Of a stretch of DNA of 64,000 bases, positions 43,441 through 53,880 are shown piece by piece (positions within the stretch are counted from its first letter, which is position 1; each line of letters begins with the position of its first letter). The position numbers were made by a program, and so were the translations under genes. Below the pieces are notes generated by a model. The model worked only from the letters and a program-made list of their open reading frames with translations, had not been told where the DNA came from and searched no databases. Source of the DNA: Chitinophagales bacterium. GTDB taxonomy: Bacteria > Bacteroidota > Bacteroidia > Chitinophagales > LD1. Where the stretch lies: the NCBI GenBank assembly GCA_016786765.1, contig JAEUUZ010000004.1:85300-149299 (forward strand), read 5' to 3'.

Positions 43441-44646
43441 TCACTCTTTTTGGCCTTTGTAGCCCAAAATCAAAAAGTCTTTCGTTACGGGTGGTTTGTA
43501 ATAAATACCACCAAAAATAATTTTGAGACGAGTAAGCCAATCCTTATTCATGCGCAATTCATACGCAATTTGCTGCCAACCGCTAATCACAATCGCAAAA
43601 GGATTCAACCGAATTTCAGGATTGTTCGTTAAGCCCACTGGAGGTTTTACAGCAGGTGGAATCCTGTAGGTGCCAAAAACTCTGTCCCAAAACAAAAACG
43701 GGCCTCCGCCTACATTCACCACCTCATCACCTGGAGCAGCACTGTGATGTACATAATGATAAACACCTCCTCCAAAATATGCAGATAGCCAGCGCACAGG
43801 TTTAAAGCTATAAGCGAAATCGTAAAACACTGTAGAATGATTAAACTTCTCTATAAAAATTCCGATAAAGGATAAAAAGATAGTATCGAAAATTAAGGGC
43901 TCGTAGGAAAACAATTTAGTACATACCGCTCCCAATAAGGCAGATGGCAGGTTGCTAAAAAATTCGGGCAAAAACATAAATGGACCAATTCCGGCAGGAT
44001 GCATAATTTCAGCAGTGTGATGACAACGATGATTCATATACCACACAAAGCGCGATTGATGTCCCAACCAATGCGATAAATAGCCGGGCAATCCACCAAT
44101 AATCATTCCGCCCAATAATGCCAAAGGATATGGCAACACAGTTATTGTAGGTATATATTTTTGTATCCATGTATTCAATGCGCCATAGGCATGTCCAATA
44201 GCATCTACACCCATTTGGTAATCGAGACCCGACATCCATGCGACTACACCCAATGTGGCGAAAAACAAAAAGGTAAGCCCTAATGATACCACATTCGACA
44301 ATAAATGCGCTAAGAATATTTTGTAAAATTTATCGCGACCATACTGCTTTTCCGTAAGAAAAAAACTTACCACAGCAAAGGTTGAAATATACAAAACCAA
44401 CATAGCAAAGGCTCCGTAGCACATCCATTTAAATTGAGTTTGCGAGATATACGCACCGAACGGATTTTTTTGTTGTTCCATCAAATGAGTAAGATGATGA
44501 TAAAGCCCTCCACCGGTATCGTAGAGCAAATCGTACACACCAAAAACAAATAAAAACAGAATTGCTAAAATGCTCCAAACGCGAATTGCTTTTGCATTTC
44601 CGGAAGAAAAATCATACTTAAAAATGTCCGCAAAAAACTTAATCAT
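43441..44646 (-). CDS. sterol desaturase/fatty acid hydroxylase family protein
   Basis: A 401-residue di-iron membrane oxygenase. The histidine boxes are complete: SHWLGH (192-196) with the following NHRCHH (206-210), then EKFNHSTVFYDF, and YHYVHHS (about 298). Several hydrophobic segments flank them. The family hydroxylates or desaturates fatty acyl chains, sterols or carotenoids; the substrate here cannot be told. It lies 18 bp downstream of an exported phosphatase-like gene, so they may be one transcript. The C-terminal 60 residues are basic and probably cytoplasmic. Confidence 0.88.
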   Translation of the reverse strand: MIKFFADIFKYDFSSGNAKAIRVWSILAILFLFVFGVYDLLYDTGGGLYHHLTHLMEQQKNPFGAYISQTQFKWMCYGAFAMLVLYISTFAVVSFFLTEKQYGRDKFYKIFLAHLLSNVVSLGLTFLFFATLGVVAWMSGLDYQMGVDAIGHAYGALNTWIQKYIPTITVLPYPLALLGGMIIGGLPGYLSHWLGHQSRFVWYMNHRCHHTAEIMHPAGIGPFMFLPEFFSNLPSALLGAVCTKLFSYEPLIFDTIFLSFIGIFIEKFNHSTVFYDFAYSFKPVRWLSAYFGGGVYHYVHHSAAPGDEVVNVGGGPFLFWDRVFGTYRIPPAVKPPVGLTNNPEIRLNPFAIVISGWQQIAYELRMNKDWLTRLKIIFGGIYYKPPVTKDFLILGYKGQKE

Positions 44647-44664
44647 ATTGTAAGTTTTGTGTTC

Positions 44665-45867
44665 TTATTTTTCAATAACGTATTCAATAGGTTTTCCAAT
44701 TCGTGGATTGGTGCTATTAAAATCTTTACCCAACAATTGAATAATTGTTGCAGCAATTTGATCGTGATGATAATGTTTCCGTTGTTTTGATTCGCCAAGC
44801 GCTTTCACACCCGGACCTAATAAAGCCAACCATGTTTGTCCGGATGCAGGAAGGCCTTGTCCGTGTGTTCGCCATAACTCAAGTGCTGCGGGACCACGAC
44901 CATGATCGCAGGTAACAATAAGAATCGTTTGATCTTTATAAAACGGAACAGCCTGCAATGTATTCCACAAATCGTTTATCCAAACATCGCTCTGATAGGC
45001 AGCCATCACATAGGCAGGATAATTGCCGGTATGTCCGAAGTGATCCGTTTCGTCAAAGCCAATAAATAAAGCTTTCGGATGATTACGCACCAAATACTCC
45101 TTTGCGTGTTGGTACACAACAGTATCCTTCTCGGCATAAGTACTCACTATTGGCACTTTCGTTTGAAACTTTTCGTAGTTTGAAAGTGGCGGAACGCTTG
45201 TTACATCAGGTTTTGATGAATAGTTATAAAATACCGGAATATGATTTCTATTTGCATTTAATATTTTTGGAAAAGCATCCCAATTCCCGAATGCAGCAAT
45301 GCTATTTTTGTAATAATCGTCTTGCAATAGAAAATCAAAGAGATTTAAATTTTGATTATCGGGGTGACCGTTTGAATTCACTTTTTTGTCTACATAACCA
45401 CAAAACAATTCGCTGTAACCCGGATAGGAAAAGAAATACGGATTACGCACTGTCAGTTTATTCCCTTGTCGTCTATTGCCAATAATTGCGCCCTTTTCAG
45501 TTACAGTAGACCACATAAATGGCATTAATGCTTTTCGCTTTTCTTCGCGAGTGCCTTGCGTTATTTTTGAGGCAAACGCTTTGTCGAATTTTGGATCTTT
45601 GAATAGTCGCTTTTGCAACATTTTCGAAACACCGCCAAATTGTTCTTGCCATCGGTAACCATCGAGCGTAACAATAACAAGCTTTAGTTCTTTTGGAGCA
45701 GGAGATTGTGGTACGGCCGGATATTGGGCTGCGTTTACCTCTTGCGCATATTGATTTTTCGAAATCAGTATAGGCTGTGTTTGTGCCGTTGTGCACTCCA
45801 CCGGTAATGTTTGTGCGTTCGTTGAAAGAAAGAACAGAATGAACAAAACAGCAAATATTTGTCGCAT
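44665..45867 (-). CDS. exported alkaline phosphatase superfamily protein
   Basis: A 400-residue exported protein with signal peptide MRQIFAVLFILFFLSTNA. It has the alkaline phosphatase / phosphodiesterase fold: VIVTLDGYRWQEQFGG at the first metal Asp, FSYPGYSELFCGY where the nucleophile should lie (Ser in place of Thr is likely), FIGFDETDHFGHTG with metal ligands, and ILIVTCDHGRGP with DH ligands. So it probably cleaves phosphate or sulfate esters in the periplasm; the exact substrate is not known. It is divergent from the PhoD-like gene and forms part of a four-gene phosphoester cluster. Confidence 0.82.
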   Translation of the reverse strand: MRQIFAVLFILFFLSTNAQTLPVECTTAQTQPILISKNQYAQEVNAAQYPAVPQSPAPKELKLVIVTLDGYRWQEQFGGVSKMLQKRLFKDPKFDKAFASKITQGTREEKRKALMPFMWSTVTEKGAIIGNRRQGNKLTVRNPYFFSYPGYSELFCGYVDKKVNSNGHPDNQNLNLFDFLLQDDYYKNSIAAFGNWDAFPKILNANRNHIPVFYNYSSKPDVTSVPPLSNYEKFQTKVPIVSTYAEKDTVVYQHAKEYLVRNHPKALFIGFDETDHFGHTGNYPAYVMAAYQSDVWINDLWNTLQAVPFYKDQTILIVTCDHGRGPAALELWRTHGQGLPASGQTWLALLGPGVKALGESKQRKHYHHDQIAATIIQLLGKDFNSTNPRIGKPIEYVIEK

Positions 45868-45930
45868 AGAATATTGTTTATTTACGATTTAGAAGCCGTT
45901 CAAATTTAGCTTTATTCAAGAAAAAACAGT

Positions 45931-47556
45931 ATGACAAGAAAAATTCTTTGTGTTCTCTTTTCCTTAAGCCTATGGACGGCTAATGCTCAATTTATTACCC
46001 ATGGCCCGGTGTTAGGTGCACTTACCCCTTCATCTGCACGATTCTATTTAAGATGCAACAGTCCGAAAGCATTCACCATTATACTCTCCACCGACAGTTT
46101 ATTCCAATCCAATATTTTAAAATTCAATAACGCAACTTCTGCTCAACTCGACCATTCCATTATTACCCTTTTGAATAATCTAAACCCTTCCACACGCTAT
46201 TTTTACAAAGTTGAATTTGAGGGCATAGCTGACGAACGGAAAGGCTCTTTCAAAACCTTTCCTAATGTGGGCGAGCGAGGTCATTATGTTTTCACATCAG
46301 GCTCTTGCCAAGAATCTAAAAACATGAAAACCTTTGATCGGATGAGCGAAATCAATCCCGATTTGTTTATTCATCTGGGTGATTTCACCTATCCATCGTA
46401 TCAAATGAATGATGATTATCCTTCGAAATATACCGCTATCCAAGAATCGTACAGAAGACGTTATGAGGAAATCAGAATGAAAGATATGCTGTGGCATGTA
46501 CCGATTGATTATGTGTACGATGATGATGATTGCTGGGGTTCAGCCCGTACAAAAGCTGTAAACAGATGTTCGTATGCCATCGACAGCTCAACCAAAAAAG
46601 TAATCAATGCTATCTCATTTGAAAACTACCCTGATTCAGTTCGATATAATTGCATTCGAGGGTATGTGGAATATTTTCCGGGATATAATATGGTAGATAC
46701 CAGCGAAGGGCTCTATCATTCGTTTGTGATGGGGAATTGTGAATTCATTTTCATGGATACTCGCTCTACGGCTGATTGCGAAGGCGATCAATTTACGTTC
46801 GACAGTATTAGCAAAAAATGGTTGTTTACCCCAAACCCTAACCTACACCTCATTTCTGCCAAACAGATGCAGTGGACAAAGGAGCGATTATTGAATTCCA
46901 AAGCCGATTGGAAATTTTTGGTGTGTGGCCTTCCATTCAACAAAGGACTTAAACATTTGATTGACTTAGGTGTAAAAATGCAAGACATTATTGTAGCCGG
47001 TGGAGGTGAAAAAGGCACCGGATTTCGTTTAGCGGTGTCGTGGGCAAGTTACTGGGCAGGCTTCCCGAACGACCAACAGGAATTACTTGATTTCATTCAC
47101 CAAAACCAAATCAAAGATGTGTTAGTAGTTTCGGGCGATACGCACCACAATGAACTGGACAACGGGCAAAATGCCGGACTGCCGGAAATGAATGTGAGCG
47201 GATTGGCCGTGGCCGGTACTCATTTGGGCTATTACATGAATCTCATCAGTAAATTATGTGGCTATCCCGATATCAAAAAATACTTGTGGAATCATGGCGG
47301 GGGAGGTATTCACAACAAGAACTTCAAAAATCAATTCGGTAAAATTGATGTAAATGGCAGTGACAATGTATGCATGAGTATTGTAGATGAAGATGGAAAG
47401 CCAATAGCTAAGATGAAAATCCTCCATTCAACGAAAGGAGGAACGAACATCTTCAAAGAAAAACCTTACCAAAAAAGAATGAATAAACGTTTTGGAAAGA
47501 AACCTACCGGCTGGCAACGCTTCGTGAAAAGTGTAGCGAATTCAATTTTTAAGTAA
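45931..47556 (+). CDS. PhoD-like metallophosphoesterase
   Basis: A 541-residue exported phosphatase. The signal peptide is MTRKILCVLFSLSLWTANA. A fibronectin-like N-terminal domain (about 25-115) contains HGPVLGALTPSSARFYLR and STRYFYKVEFEG. The metallophosphatase domain has FTSGSCQES, FIHLGDFTYPS, a long insert with YDDDDCWG, and DVLVVSGDTHHNELD, all metal-binding. PhoD enzymes are phosphodiesterases/phosphatases that use Ca2+ and Fe3+ and release phosphate from organic matter. It is divergent from the previous phosphatase, 63 bp apart, and is followed 53 bp later by the GDPD-like gene. Confidence 0.9.
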   Translation: MTRKILCVLFSLSLWTANAQFITHGPVLGALTPSSARFYLRCNSPKAFTIILSTDSLFQSNILKFNNATSAQLDHSIITLLNNLNPSTRYFYKVEFEGIADERKGSFKTFPNVGERGHYVFTSGSCQESKNMKTFDRMSEINPDLFIHLGDFTYPSYQMNDDYPSKYTAIQESYRRRYEEIRMKDMLWHVPIDYVYDDDDCWGSARTKAVNRCSYAIDSSTKKVINAISFENYPDSVRYNCIRGYVEYFPGYNMVDTSEGLYHSFVMGNCEFIFMDTRSTADCEGDQFTFDSISKKWLFTPNPNLHLISAKQMQWTKERLLNSKADWKFLVCGLPFNKGLKHLIDLGVKMQDIIVAGGGEKGTGFRLAVSWASYWAGFPNDQQELLDFIHQNQIKDVLVVSGDTHHNELDNGQNAGLPEMNVSGLAVAGTHLGYYMNLISKLCGYPDIKKYLWNHGGGGIHNKNFKNQFGKIDVNGSDNVCMSIVDEDGKPIAKMKILHSTKGGTNIFKEKPYQKRMNKRFGKKPTGWQRFVKSVANSIFK

Positions 47557-47609
47557 TCTTTCGAGGAAGAAAGCTCAAGAAATCTTACTTTGCCTTTTAA
47601 TTCCAACTT

Positions 47610-48410
47610 ATGTCGGCTTTAAAATTCTTCTTTTCGCTAATTACATTTTCTGTATGTGTTTCATTATTTGCCCAACCTATTGCACACGGGCATGCACACA
47701 ACGATTACTTGCACGAGAAACCTTTATTGGATGCACTCGTTAACGGATTCACATCGATTGAAGCGGATATTTTTCTGTATAAAAAGCAACTTGTAGTTGC
47801 GCATACCGCTAAACAACTCGACACTAAAAAAACATTGGAAGAGTTGTACTTGCGCCCAATTGATTCGCTGATTCAATTAAACAGAGCCAATGGCAATACC
47901 AGCGACAGCACTCGCTTAATCTTAATGATTGACATTAAAAGCAGTGGCGATGAAGTGTACAGCTATTTAACCGAATTATTGCAAAAATACAAGCACGTGT
48001 TAACTCCATATCGCAAAACAAAAGCTTTGCATTGGGGTCCGGTACAAATACTTTTATCGGGTAATAAACCAAATGTAAAAATGCTGGAAGACACCACGCT
48101 TTTTACGTTTGATGAAGACATTGACTATAGAAACGATGCTACCGTTTTACCTTATACTACACGAATGTCGAGCGCTTGGGGGAATTATTTCAAATGGAAA
48201 GGCAAAGGAAAAATGAGCAAGCCGGAAGAAGAACGTTTAAAAAGTTTGGTCACACAAGTGCATCGCTTGAAGAAAGAAATTCGTTTCTATCATATTCCCG
48301 ACAATGCAGCCGTTTGGGACGTTTTATTAAAGAATAATGTAGATTGGGTTAACACAGATAACTTAATTTTGTATCGCCAGTTTTATCTCGATTACATTCA
48401 AAAAAAATAA
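47610..48410 (+). CDS. exported glycerophosphodiester phosphodiesterase/PI-PLC-like protein
   Basis: A 266-residue exported protein of the GDPD/PI-PLC TIM-barrel superfamily. The signal peptide is MSALKFFFSLITFSVCVSLFAQ. The active-site start is HGHAHNDYLHEKPLLDAL, followed by GFTSIEADIFLYKKQLVVAHT with acidic metal ligands. RLILMIDIKSSGDEVY is the second conserved strand. It should cleave phosphodiesters such as glycerophosphodiesters, releasing alcohol and glycerophosphate. It starts 53 bp after the PhoD-like gene and ends 6 bp before pafA, so it is in the operon. Confidence 0.85.
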   Translation: MSALKFFFSLITFSVCVSLFAQPIAHGHAHNDYLHEKPLLDALVNGFTSIEADIFLYKKQLVVAHTAKQLDTKKTLEELYLRPIDSLIQLNRANGNTSDSTRLILMIDIKSSGDEVYSYLTELLQKYKHVLTPYRKTKALHWGPVQILLSGNKPNVKMLEDTTLFTFDEDIDYRNDATVLPYTTRMSSAWGNYFKWKGKGKMSKPEEERLKSLVTQVHRLKKEIRFYHIPDNAAVWDVLLKNNVDWVNTDNLILYRQFYLDYIQKK

Positions 48411-48416
48411 CAACAA

Positions 48417-50042
48417 ATGACATTGAAACACTTTTGCAACATACTCCTTTTAGTAAGCTTATCGGCCTTCGCCAAAAATCCTGTTGCGGATCGCCCGAAA
48501 TTAGTAATAGGTATAGTGGTAGACCAAATGCGTTGGGATTTTCTGTATCGATATTCCGCAAAATATGGAAATGACGGATTCAAACGATTACAACGCGAAG
48601 GTTATAGCTGTGAAAACACGCACATCCCCTATAGCTTAACGTTTACAGCACCCGGCCATACTTGTATTTACACAGGTTCTGTACCGGCATTGCATGGCAT
48701 TACCGGCAACAATTGGTACGATAGAATTGTAAAGAAAGAAGTGTATTGCACCACCGATAAAACAGTGCAACCTATTGGCGGCTCATTTAAAGGCGGACAA
48801 CAATCGCCTCACAATTTAAAAGTAACCACCATTACCGATGAATTGCGTTTAGCCACCAACTTCAAATCAAAAGTGATTGCTTTGGCCATTAAAGATCGTT
48901 CTTCGATTTTACCGGGTGGGCATACTTCCAACGGCACCTTTTGGTATGACGATAGTACCGGTAATTTTATCACCAGCTCTTTTTACAGAAAGGATTTACC
49001 CCAATGGGTTACGTCCTTCAACAATCAACATTTTCCGGAGCAATACCTGAAAAACGATTGGAAGTTAACGCTCGATTATTCTAAATATGAAGAAAGTAGC
49101 GAAGACGATGCAAGTTGGGAGAACCATTACGATGAAGAAGAAAAGCCCGTGTTCACGCATGCTATTAGCGGTTTCAAACCAAAACAGTTCAAGTTGATGC
49201 GCAACACCCCCTTCGGCAACAGCTTAACGTTTGCATTTGCGAAAGCAGCAATTGAAGGCGATACACTGGGCAACCGTGGCGTAACCGATTTCTTGGCGGT
49301 AAGCTTTTCGCCTACGGATGGGGTTGGACATCAATTCGGGCCGAATTCAGTGGAAGTAGAAGACATGTACCTGCGTTTCGATAAAGAAATGGCCGATTTT
49401 ATCCAATATCTCGATACGAAAGTTGGGAAAGGCAATTACTTACTTTTCTTAACAGCCGATCATGGGGCGGCACATGCGGCTGATTTCAGCAAGTTCCACA
49501 AAATTCCTTCGGAAAGTATGTTTGAAGAAAATATCACTAAAAAACTCGATTCCTTTTTATTGGCCAAATACAATTCAAAAGCACTTACACAATCGCTTAT
49601 CAACCATCAAATCTTTTTTAACGAAGAAGAAATGCAAAAAATAGGCGTGAAAGATAATGAATTGAAAACCGAAATTACACGCTTTTTGCTCCAATTCAGT
49701 AATGTTAACCGAGTTGTAGATTTAAAACAAATAGGTTCCGCCAATTTACCGGATGCCCTTAAAATGCGCATGACCAATATGTATATGCCGGCCAGGTCGG
49801 GCGATTTAGAAGTAATTCCCCAATCGGCTCAACTGGATGAATTTCTTAAAGGCACTACCCATGGAACTGCCTATGCCTACGACACACATATTCCTCTGAT
49901 TTGGTATGGCTGGAAGGTAAAAAAAGGCAAAGACTACTCGACTGTTGACATGACCGATATTTCTAGAACTTTAGCTTCTTTATTAAATATTCAAGAACCA
50001 AGCGGGTGTGTAGGAAAAGTAATTCAAGGATTATTTAAATAG
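48417..50042 (+). CDS. pafA: PafA-type alkaline phosphatase
   Basis: A 541-residue periplasmic alkaline phosphatase. The signal peptide is [19 protein letters not shown]. Family residues are visible: metal Asp36 (VVDQMRW), nucleophile Thr77 in TFTAPGH, Asn99 in GNNWYD, and the Lys159/Arg161 pair in IKDRSS, which corresponds to Lys162/Arg164 of Elizabethkingia Paf[14 protein letters not shown] and LTADHGAAH supply further metal ligands. PafA is the high-activity, phosphate-insensitive phosphomonoesterase that Bacteroidota use in phosphorus scavenging. It is the last gene of the phosphoester operon. Confidence 0.93.
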   Translation: MTLKHFCNILLLVSLSAFAKNPVADRPKLVIGIVVDQMRWDFLYRYSAKYGNDGFKRLQREGYSCENTHIPYSLTFTAPGHTCIYTGSVPALHGITGNNWYDRIVKKEVYCTTDKTVQPIGGSFKGGQQSPHNLKVTTITDELRLATNFKSKVIALAIKDRSSILPGGHTSNGTFWYDDSTGNFITSSFYRKDLPQWVTSFNNQHFPEQYLKNDWKLTLDYSKYEESSEDDASWENHYDEEEKPVFTHAISGFKPKQFKLMRNTPFGNSLTFAFAKAAIEGDTLGNRGVTDFLAVSFSPTDGVGHQFGPNSVEVEDMYLRFDKEMADFIQYLDTKVGKGNYLLFLTADHGAAHAADFSKFHKIPSESMFEENITKKLDSFLLAKYNSKALTQSLINHQIFFNEEEMQKIGVKDNELKTEITRFLLQFSNVNRVVDLKQIGSANLPDALKMRMTNMYMPARSGDLEVIPQSAQLDEFLKGTTHGTAYAYDTHIPLIWYGWKVKKGKDYSTVDMTDISRTLASLLNIQEPSGCVGKVIQGLFK

Positions 50043-50048
50043 GAATGT

Positions 50049-50077
50049 TTGTTTATTTCAAAAAATGTTTAGATTTG
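50049..50077 (+). promoter_or_regulatory. candidate promoter of rpmE (type B)
   Basis: TTG (50049-50051), an 18-bp spacer and TAGATTTG (50070-50077) match the consensus. The rpmE ATG is 20 bp downstream. Confidence 0.55.
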
Positions 50078-50097
50078 CACTCCAAAAATTGATAAAA

Positions 50098-50343
50098 ATG
50101 AAACCTGAAATTCATCCATCATCTTATAGAACAGTAGTTTTTAAAGATATTTCGTGCGATAAATCTTTCTTAACCAAATCTTGCGCAAACTCTAAAGAGA
50201 CCACCGTTTGGGAAGATGGTAACACGTATCCATTGATCAAAGTGGAGATTTCTAACGAATCTCACCCTTTCTTCACCGGAAAAATGAAATTCGTTGATAC
50301 TGCAGGTCGTATCGATAAATTCAACAAAAAATACAAAAAGTAA
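50098..50343 (+). CDS. rpmE: 50S ribosomal protein L31 type B
   Basis: An 81-residue ribosomal protein starting [20 protein letters not shown]; an ATG at 50065 would add 11 residues and lies inside the promoter. It lacks the CxxC zinc motif and has the long form with [20 protein letters not shown] and [12 protein letters not shown], so it is the zinc-independent (YkgM/RpmE2) type. This type usually replaces the zinc form when zinc is scarce, but most Bacteroidota carry only this form. It has its own promoter and terminator. Confidence 0.95.
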   Translation: MKPEIHPSSYRTVVFKDISCDKSFLTKSCANSKETTVWEDGNTYPLIKVEISNESHPFFTGKMKFVDTAGRIDKFNKKYKK

Positions 50344-50365
50344 TTTTTTAGCTTTTTCAATAGAG

Positions 50366-50396
50366 AAACCCGTATCCAATTTGGTACGGGTTTTTT
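50366..50396 (+). terminator. intrinsic terminator of rpmE
   Basis: Stem AAACCCGTA / TACGGGTTT, extended by CC/GG with one bulge, followed by a run of T, 22 bp after the stop. Confidence 0.9.
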
Positions 50397-50574
50397 GTTT
50401 TCATTATTATAAACCAAAAAAAATGACGATTGGACACTGAAAATTTAACAAAAACACCATTTCACTTGTATTTCGTTGAAATTCTATCCTATTATGTTTA
50501 CCCCTAACATTTTAACTTCTAAGTAATGTTATCTTTACAACTTTCCCGTTCATTTACAACATAAATCTAATCCT

Positions 50575-53500
50575 ATGCGCAAGACTCTACTCGGTCTACT
50601 ATTTATTAGTTCGTTGCTTTTTGAGGCCAAAGCCCAAACAGTAAGCTATACAACTGCCGGAACCCCTGCAACACAAAACTTTAACACATTACCCACTTCC
50701 GGAACGCAAGCGATAACTACACCGTTTGATTTAAGTGCTTCACCGGTAAGTGCAACCGGAATGGGCGGATGGTATGTTAGTAAGGTGAGCGGAACTATTG
50801 CCAATTTAATTGGAGGGACCGGTTCAGGCAATACTGGTGGGGCTTATAATTTTGGGTCAACTTCTGCTACGGATAGATGTTTAGGCGCTTTAGCCAGTGC
50901 TAATATTCCACGTTTAGGCGTTTTACTTACCAATAATACCGGTACTACACTTACAACTTTTACGGTTACTTTTACCGGTGAACAATGGAGAAATGGGGGT
51001 AGTAACAATGTAAATACGCTCGCATTTGCATATAAAATTGGAGCAACAAATATTGACGATGCAGCTGGCTATGTTGCCAATACTGCAGGAAATTTCTCGT
51101 CTGTGAAAACATCAGCAACAGCATCAGCGCTTGATGGTAATCTTGCCGCAAACCGAGGCAACGTATCGGTTACTGTTACAGGTATTTCTTGGGCTGACGG
51201 AACTGTTTTAGGCCTTCGTTGGGATGACGCAAATGATACAGGGTCGGATGACGGACTAGGCATTGATGACTGGTCGTTTACTGCAGCTGCAGGAACTCCA
51301 CTACCATCGGTTTCATTGTCGCTTAGCCCTAGCAGTGGATCGGAAGCCGGAGCAACTGTAGTAACGCTTACTGCAACATCATCATCGGCTGTAACAGCCG
51401 ATGAAACCGTAGATGTAACCATAAGCGGAACCGGAATAACTGCAGGTGATTATACACTTGGCGCAACTTCCATCACTATTCTGAACGGACAAACAACCGG
51501 AACAACAACTTTTACAGTAGTTGATGACGCAGCAGTTGAAGGGACTGAAACAGCTACAATTGCACTTTCAAATCCTTCTTCCGGCATTACACTTAGTGGT
51601 GCTACGCAGAATTTGTCGATTGCCGATAATGATGGTTATACTTATTATTCACAGACAAGCGGTTTACATTCCGCTGCTATTTGGGCAACAACGCCTGTAG
51701 GCACACCTGCTACAGCCGTATTCAACAACTTGAATAGTTTTGTTGTACAAAACGGAAACACGGTAACAATCAATGCTTCGGGTCTTGATATGAAAAACAT
51801 TACCGTTGATAATGGAGGAAAACTGTATACTAATACCAGTGGAACCAATAGATATATCAACTTATATGGAGATATCGTTAACAATGGAATTATTGGTGAT
51901 GGAGCATTAAATGATGGATTAGGCTTGAATATTGAAGCAGCAGCTTCATCTATTAGTGGCTCAGGCGTTACCGACCTTGCACGAATCAGAAAAAACACAG
52001 CTACAGTTCCAACGGCTACATTAACTATTGCTACTGATGTCAACCTGAGATTTGCCGGAACCGGTTTTTACAACAATGCCTCTGCTCAATTTAACTTGAT
52101 TATTAATAGCGGCAAAACATTAAACGTTATTGGTTCGAATGGTGCAGATGGCGATTTTGCTATTGATGGTACAAGTGGTAACTCTCCTACATTAGCGAGA
52201 GGCATTGTAACCGTTAATGGAACGCTAACTGTTTCCAATATTCTTTATGCTCGCTCCAGCAACAGTACAGCATCAACAGGAATTACTGTTACAAACAGAG
52301 GAGTAATCAATGCTAAAAATGTTTTTGTAGAATTAGCTACAGGCACATCACCATTTGTGTTCGATATCCAATCAGGAGCTATTTTGAATGTATTTAATTC
52401 GCTTCACCTTATAAATGGAGCATTCAACCCTTCCGGACAAGTGATTCTCCATTCTACAGCCGATAATCAATGTGCTTATGTAGACAACTACTCTGCCGGC
52501 TATACAGGAACTGTAGGCACAATCACTTCACAACGATTTGTTCCTGATGCAGGCTTCAATCAACACTTCATTTCTTCGCCAATTGCTAATACTAACTTCT
52601 CCGCTATTGGGGCAGTTACAGGCACAGACAATGTTTTTATTACACCAAGCGCAAACTGCGATGAAAACAATTTAGCTGTTGGTTCCAATTACGGCAACTT
52701 CTTCGAATGGGTAGAATCTAATGTTGGCGGTGGTTGTATTTTAAATGGATGGAAAGTAAAATCTGCCGGAACATTAGCTGATGCCAAAGGTTACTCTGCT
52801 TACTTAAACGGCAATGCCACTTTTACTTTAACCGGAACACCGAATCAAGGCGCAAGCTACAGCACCTCTACAACACGCGGTACATGGTCAACAACTACAA
52901 CACTTCAAGGAAACAGTTATCAATCGGGTTGGAACCTAGTAGGTAATCCGTTCTTATCGACAGTGAACTTGGCTACAAAAGCAGGTATTGATAACGATGT
53001 AAAAGTGTATAACACTACCGGTCCATACCAAGGAACCTACTCTACATTATTTGCAGGCTCCGGTGCGGCTTTCATTGCTCCTTACCAAGGATTCTATGTA
53101 AGAAACTCGGCAGCAGGGCCAGGCACATACACTGTAAACAAAACAGAATGCGTTAACACTGCAGCTACATTTAATAAAAATGGAGAGCAAGTGGTACAGC
53201 TTGTTGTTGAAGGAAACGGATTTGCAGATAAAACAAATATTGCATTCGAAACAGCTGCAACTGCAAACTATGACAATGGTTTTGATGCCGTTAAATTCTT
53301 AAGCCGTGGCGGACAACCTACCATCTACACCATGATTGATGATGTGAAAGCAGAATACAACATTTTGAATAACATCACTGAAACGCCAAGTGTGGATGTT
53401 TATTTCCAACCGGGAACCAATGGCAACTTCACTTTATCGTTCAACGATTTGAGCAATTTGCCTGCGAACACTAAAGTTGTTTTAGAAGATAAAAAACTAA

Positions 53501-53859
53501 ACACATTTACACCAATTACTGCAAACACTAAATATACTTTTACTTCAACTACACAAGACCCCAAAAACAGATTCACGTTGCTCTTTACTGAAGAAGCTGC
53601 ACCTACAGGCATCGACAAAACTACTGAAAACACACCTGAAATATACATCAGTAATCATCAGTTGTTCGTGAATACTAAATCGCTTAATAATGAAGTGAAA
53701 GCGATTACAGCTTTCAATGTTTTAGGTCAAACAGAATTTACTTCGAATGCTACCAACGGACTTTTTGTTAAGCCTTTAGAAAACACAAACACAGGCGTAT
53801 TGATTGTGCGTGTTGACTTTAAAGATGGCACACACTTCTCAAAATCTGTTGCGAAATAG
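50575..53859 (+). CDS. large T9SS-secreted protein with Calx-beta domain
   Basis: A 1094-residue secreted surface protein. Signal peptide MRKTLLGLLFISSLLFEAKA is followed by a Gly/Thr-rich beta module (about 22-240) that contains DDGLGIDDWSFTAA, then a Calx-beta domain (about 245-355; SLSLSPSSGSEAGATVV, DDAAVEGTETATIALSNPSS). A beta-helix-like region (about 360-700) with YTYYSQTSGLH and NNGIIGDGALNDG follows, then an OM-surface module with HFISSPIANTNF and GWNLVGNPF, and a T9SS type A sorting domain (about 1010-1094; NVLGQTEFTS, NTGVLIVRVDF). Probably an adhesin or shell protein. Its promoter region holds an inverted TAACATT repeat. Confidence 0.85.
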   Translation: MRKTLLGLLFISSLLFEAKAQTVSYTTAGTPATQNFNTLPTSGTQAITTPFDLSASPVSATGMGGWYVSKVSGTIANLIGGTGSGNTGGAYNFGSTSATDRCLGALASANIPRLGVLLTNNTGTTLTTFTVTFTGEQWRNGGSNNVNTLAFAYKIGATNIDDAAGYVANTAGNFSSVKTSATASALDGNLAANRGNVSVTVTGISWADGTVLGLRWDDANDTGSDDGLGIDDWSFTAAAGTPLPSVSLSLSPSSGSEAGATVVTLTATSSSAVTADETVDVTISGTGITAGDYTLGATSITILNGQTTGTTTFTVVDDAAVEGTETATIALSNPSSGITLSGATQNLSIADNDGYTYYSQTSGLHSAAIWATTPVGTPATAVFNNLNSFVVQNGNTVTINASGLDMKNITVDNGGKLYTNTSGTNRYINLYGDIVNNGIIGDGALNDGLGLNIEAAASSISGSGVTDLARIRKNTATVPTATLTIATDVNLRFAGTGFYNNASAQFNLIINSGKTLNVIGSNGADGDFAIDGTSGNSPTLARGIVTVNGTLTVSNILYARSSNSTASTGITVTNRGVINAKNVFVELATGTSPFVFDIQSGAILNVFNSLHLINGAFNPSGQVILHSTADNQCAYVDNYSAGYTGTVGTITSQRFVPDAGFNQHFISSPIANTNFSAIGAVTGTDNVFITPSANCDENNLAVGSNYGNFFEWVESNVGGGCILNGWKVKSAGTLADAKGYSAYLNGNATFTLTGTPNQGASYSTSTTRGTWSTTTTLQGNSYQSGWNLVGNPFLSTVNLATKAGIDNDVKVYNTTGPYQGTYSTLFAGSGAAFIAPYQGFYVRNSAAGPGTYTVNKTECVNTAATFNKNGEQVVQLVVEGNGFADKTNIAFETAATANYDNGFDAVKFLSRGGQPTIYTMIDDVKAEYNILNNITETPSVDVYFQPGTNGNFTLSFNDLSNLPANTKVVLEDKKLNTFTPITANTKYTFTSTTQDPKNRFTLLFTEEAAPTGIDKTTENTPEIYISNHQLFVNTKSLNNEVKAITAFNVLGQTEFTSNATNGLFVKPLENTNTGVLIVRVDFKDGTHFSKSVAK

Positions 53860-53880
53860 TCTATAAGCTTATCGCAATAA

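Noticed and set aside
51069..52043. Open frames on the minus strand inside the large T9SS gene
   Set aside because: They are antisense to repetitive Thr/Ser/Gly-rich coding sequence and have no recognisable domain.
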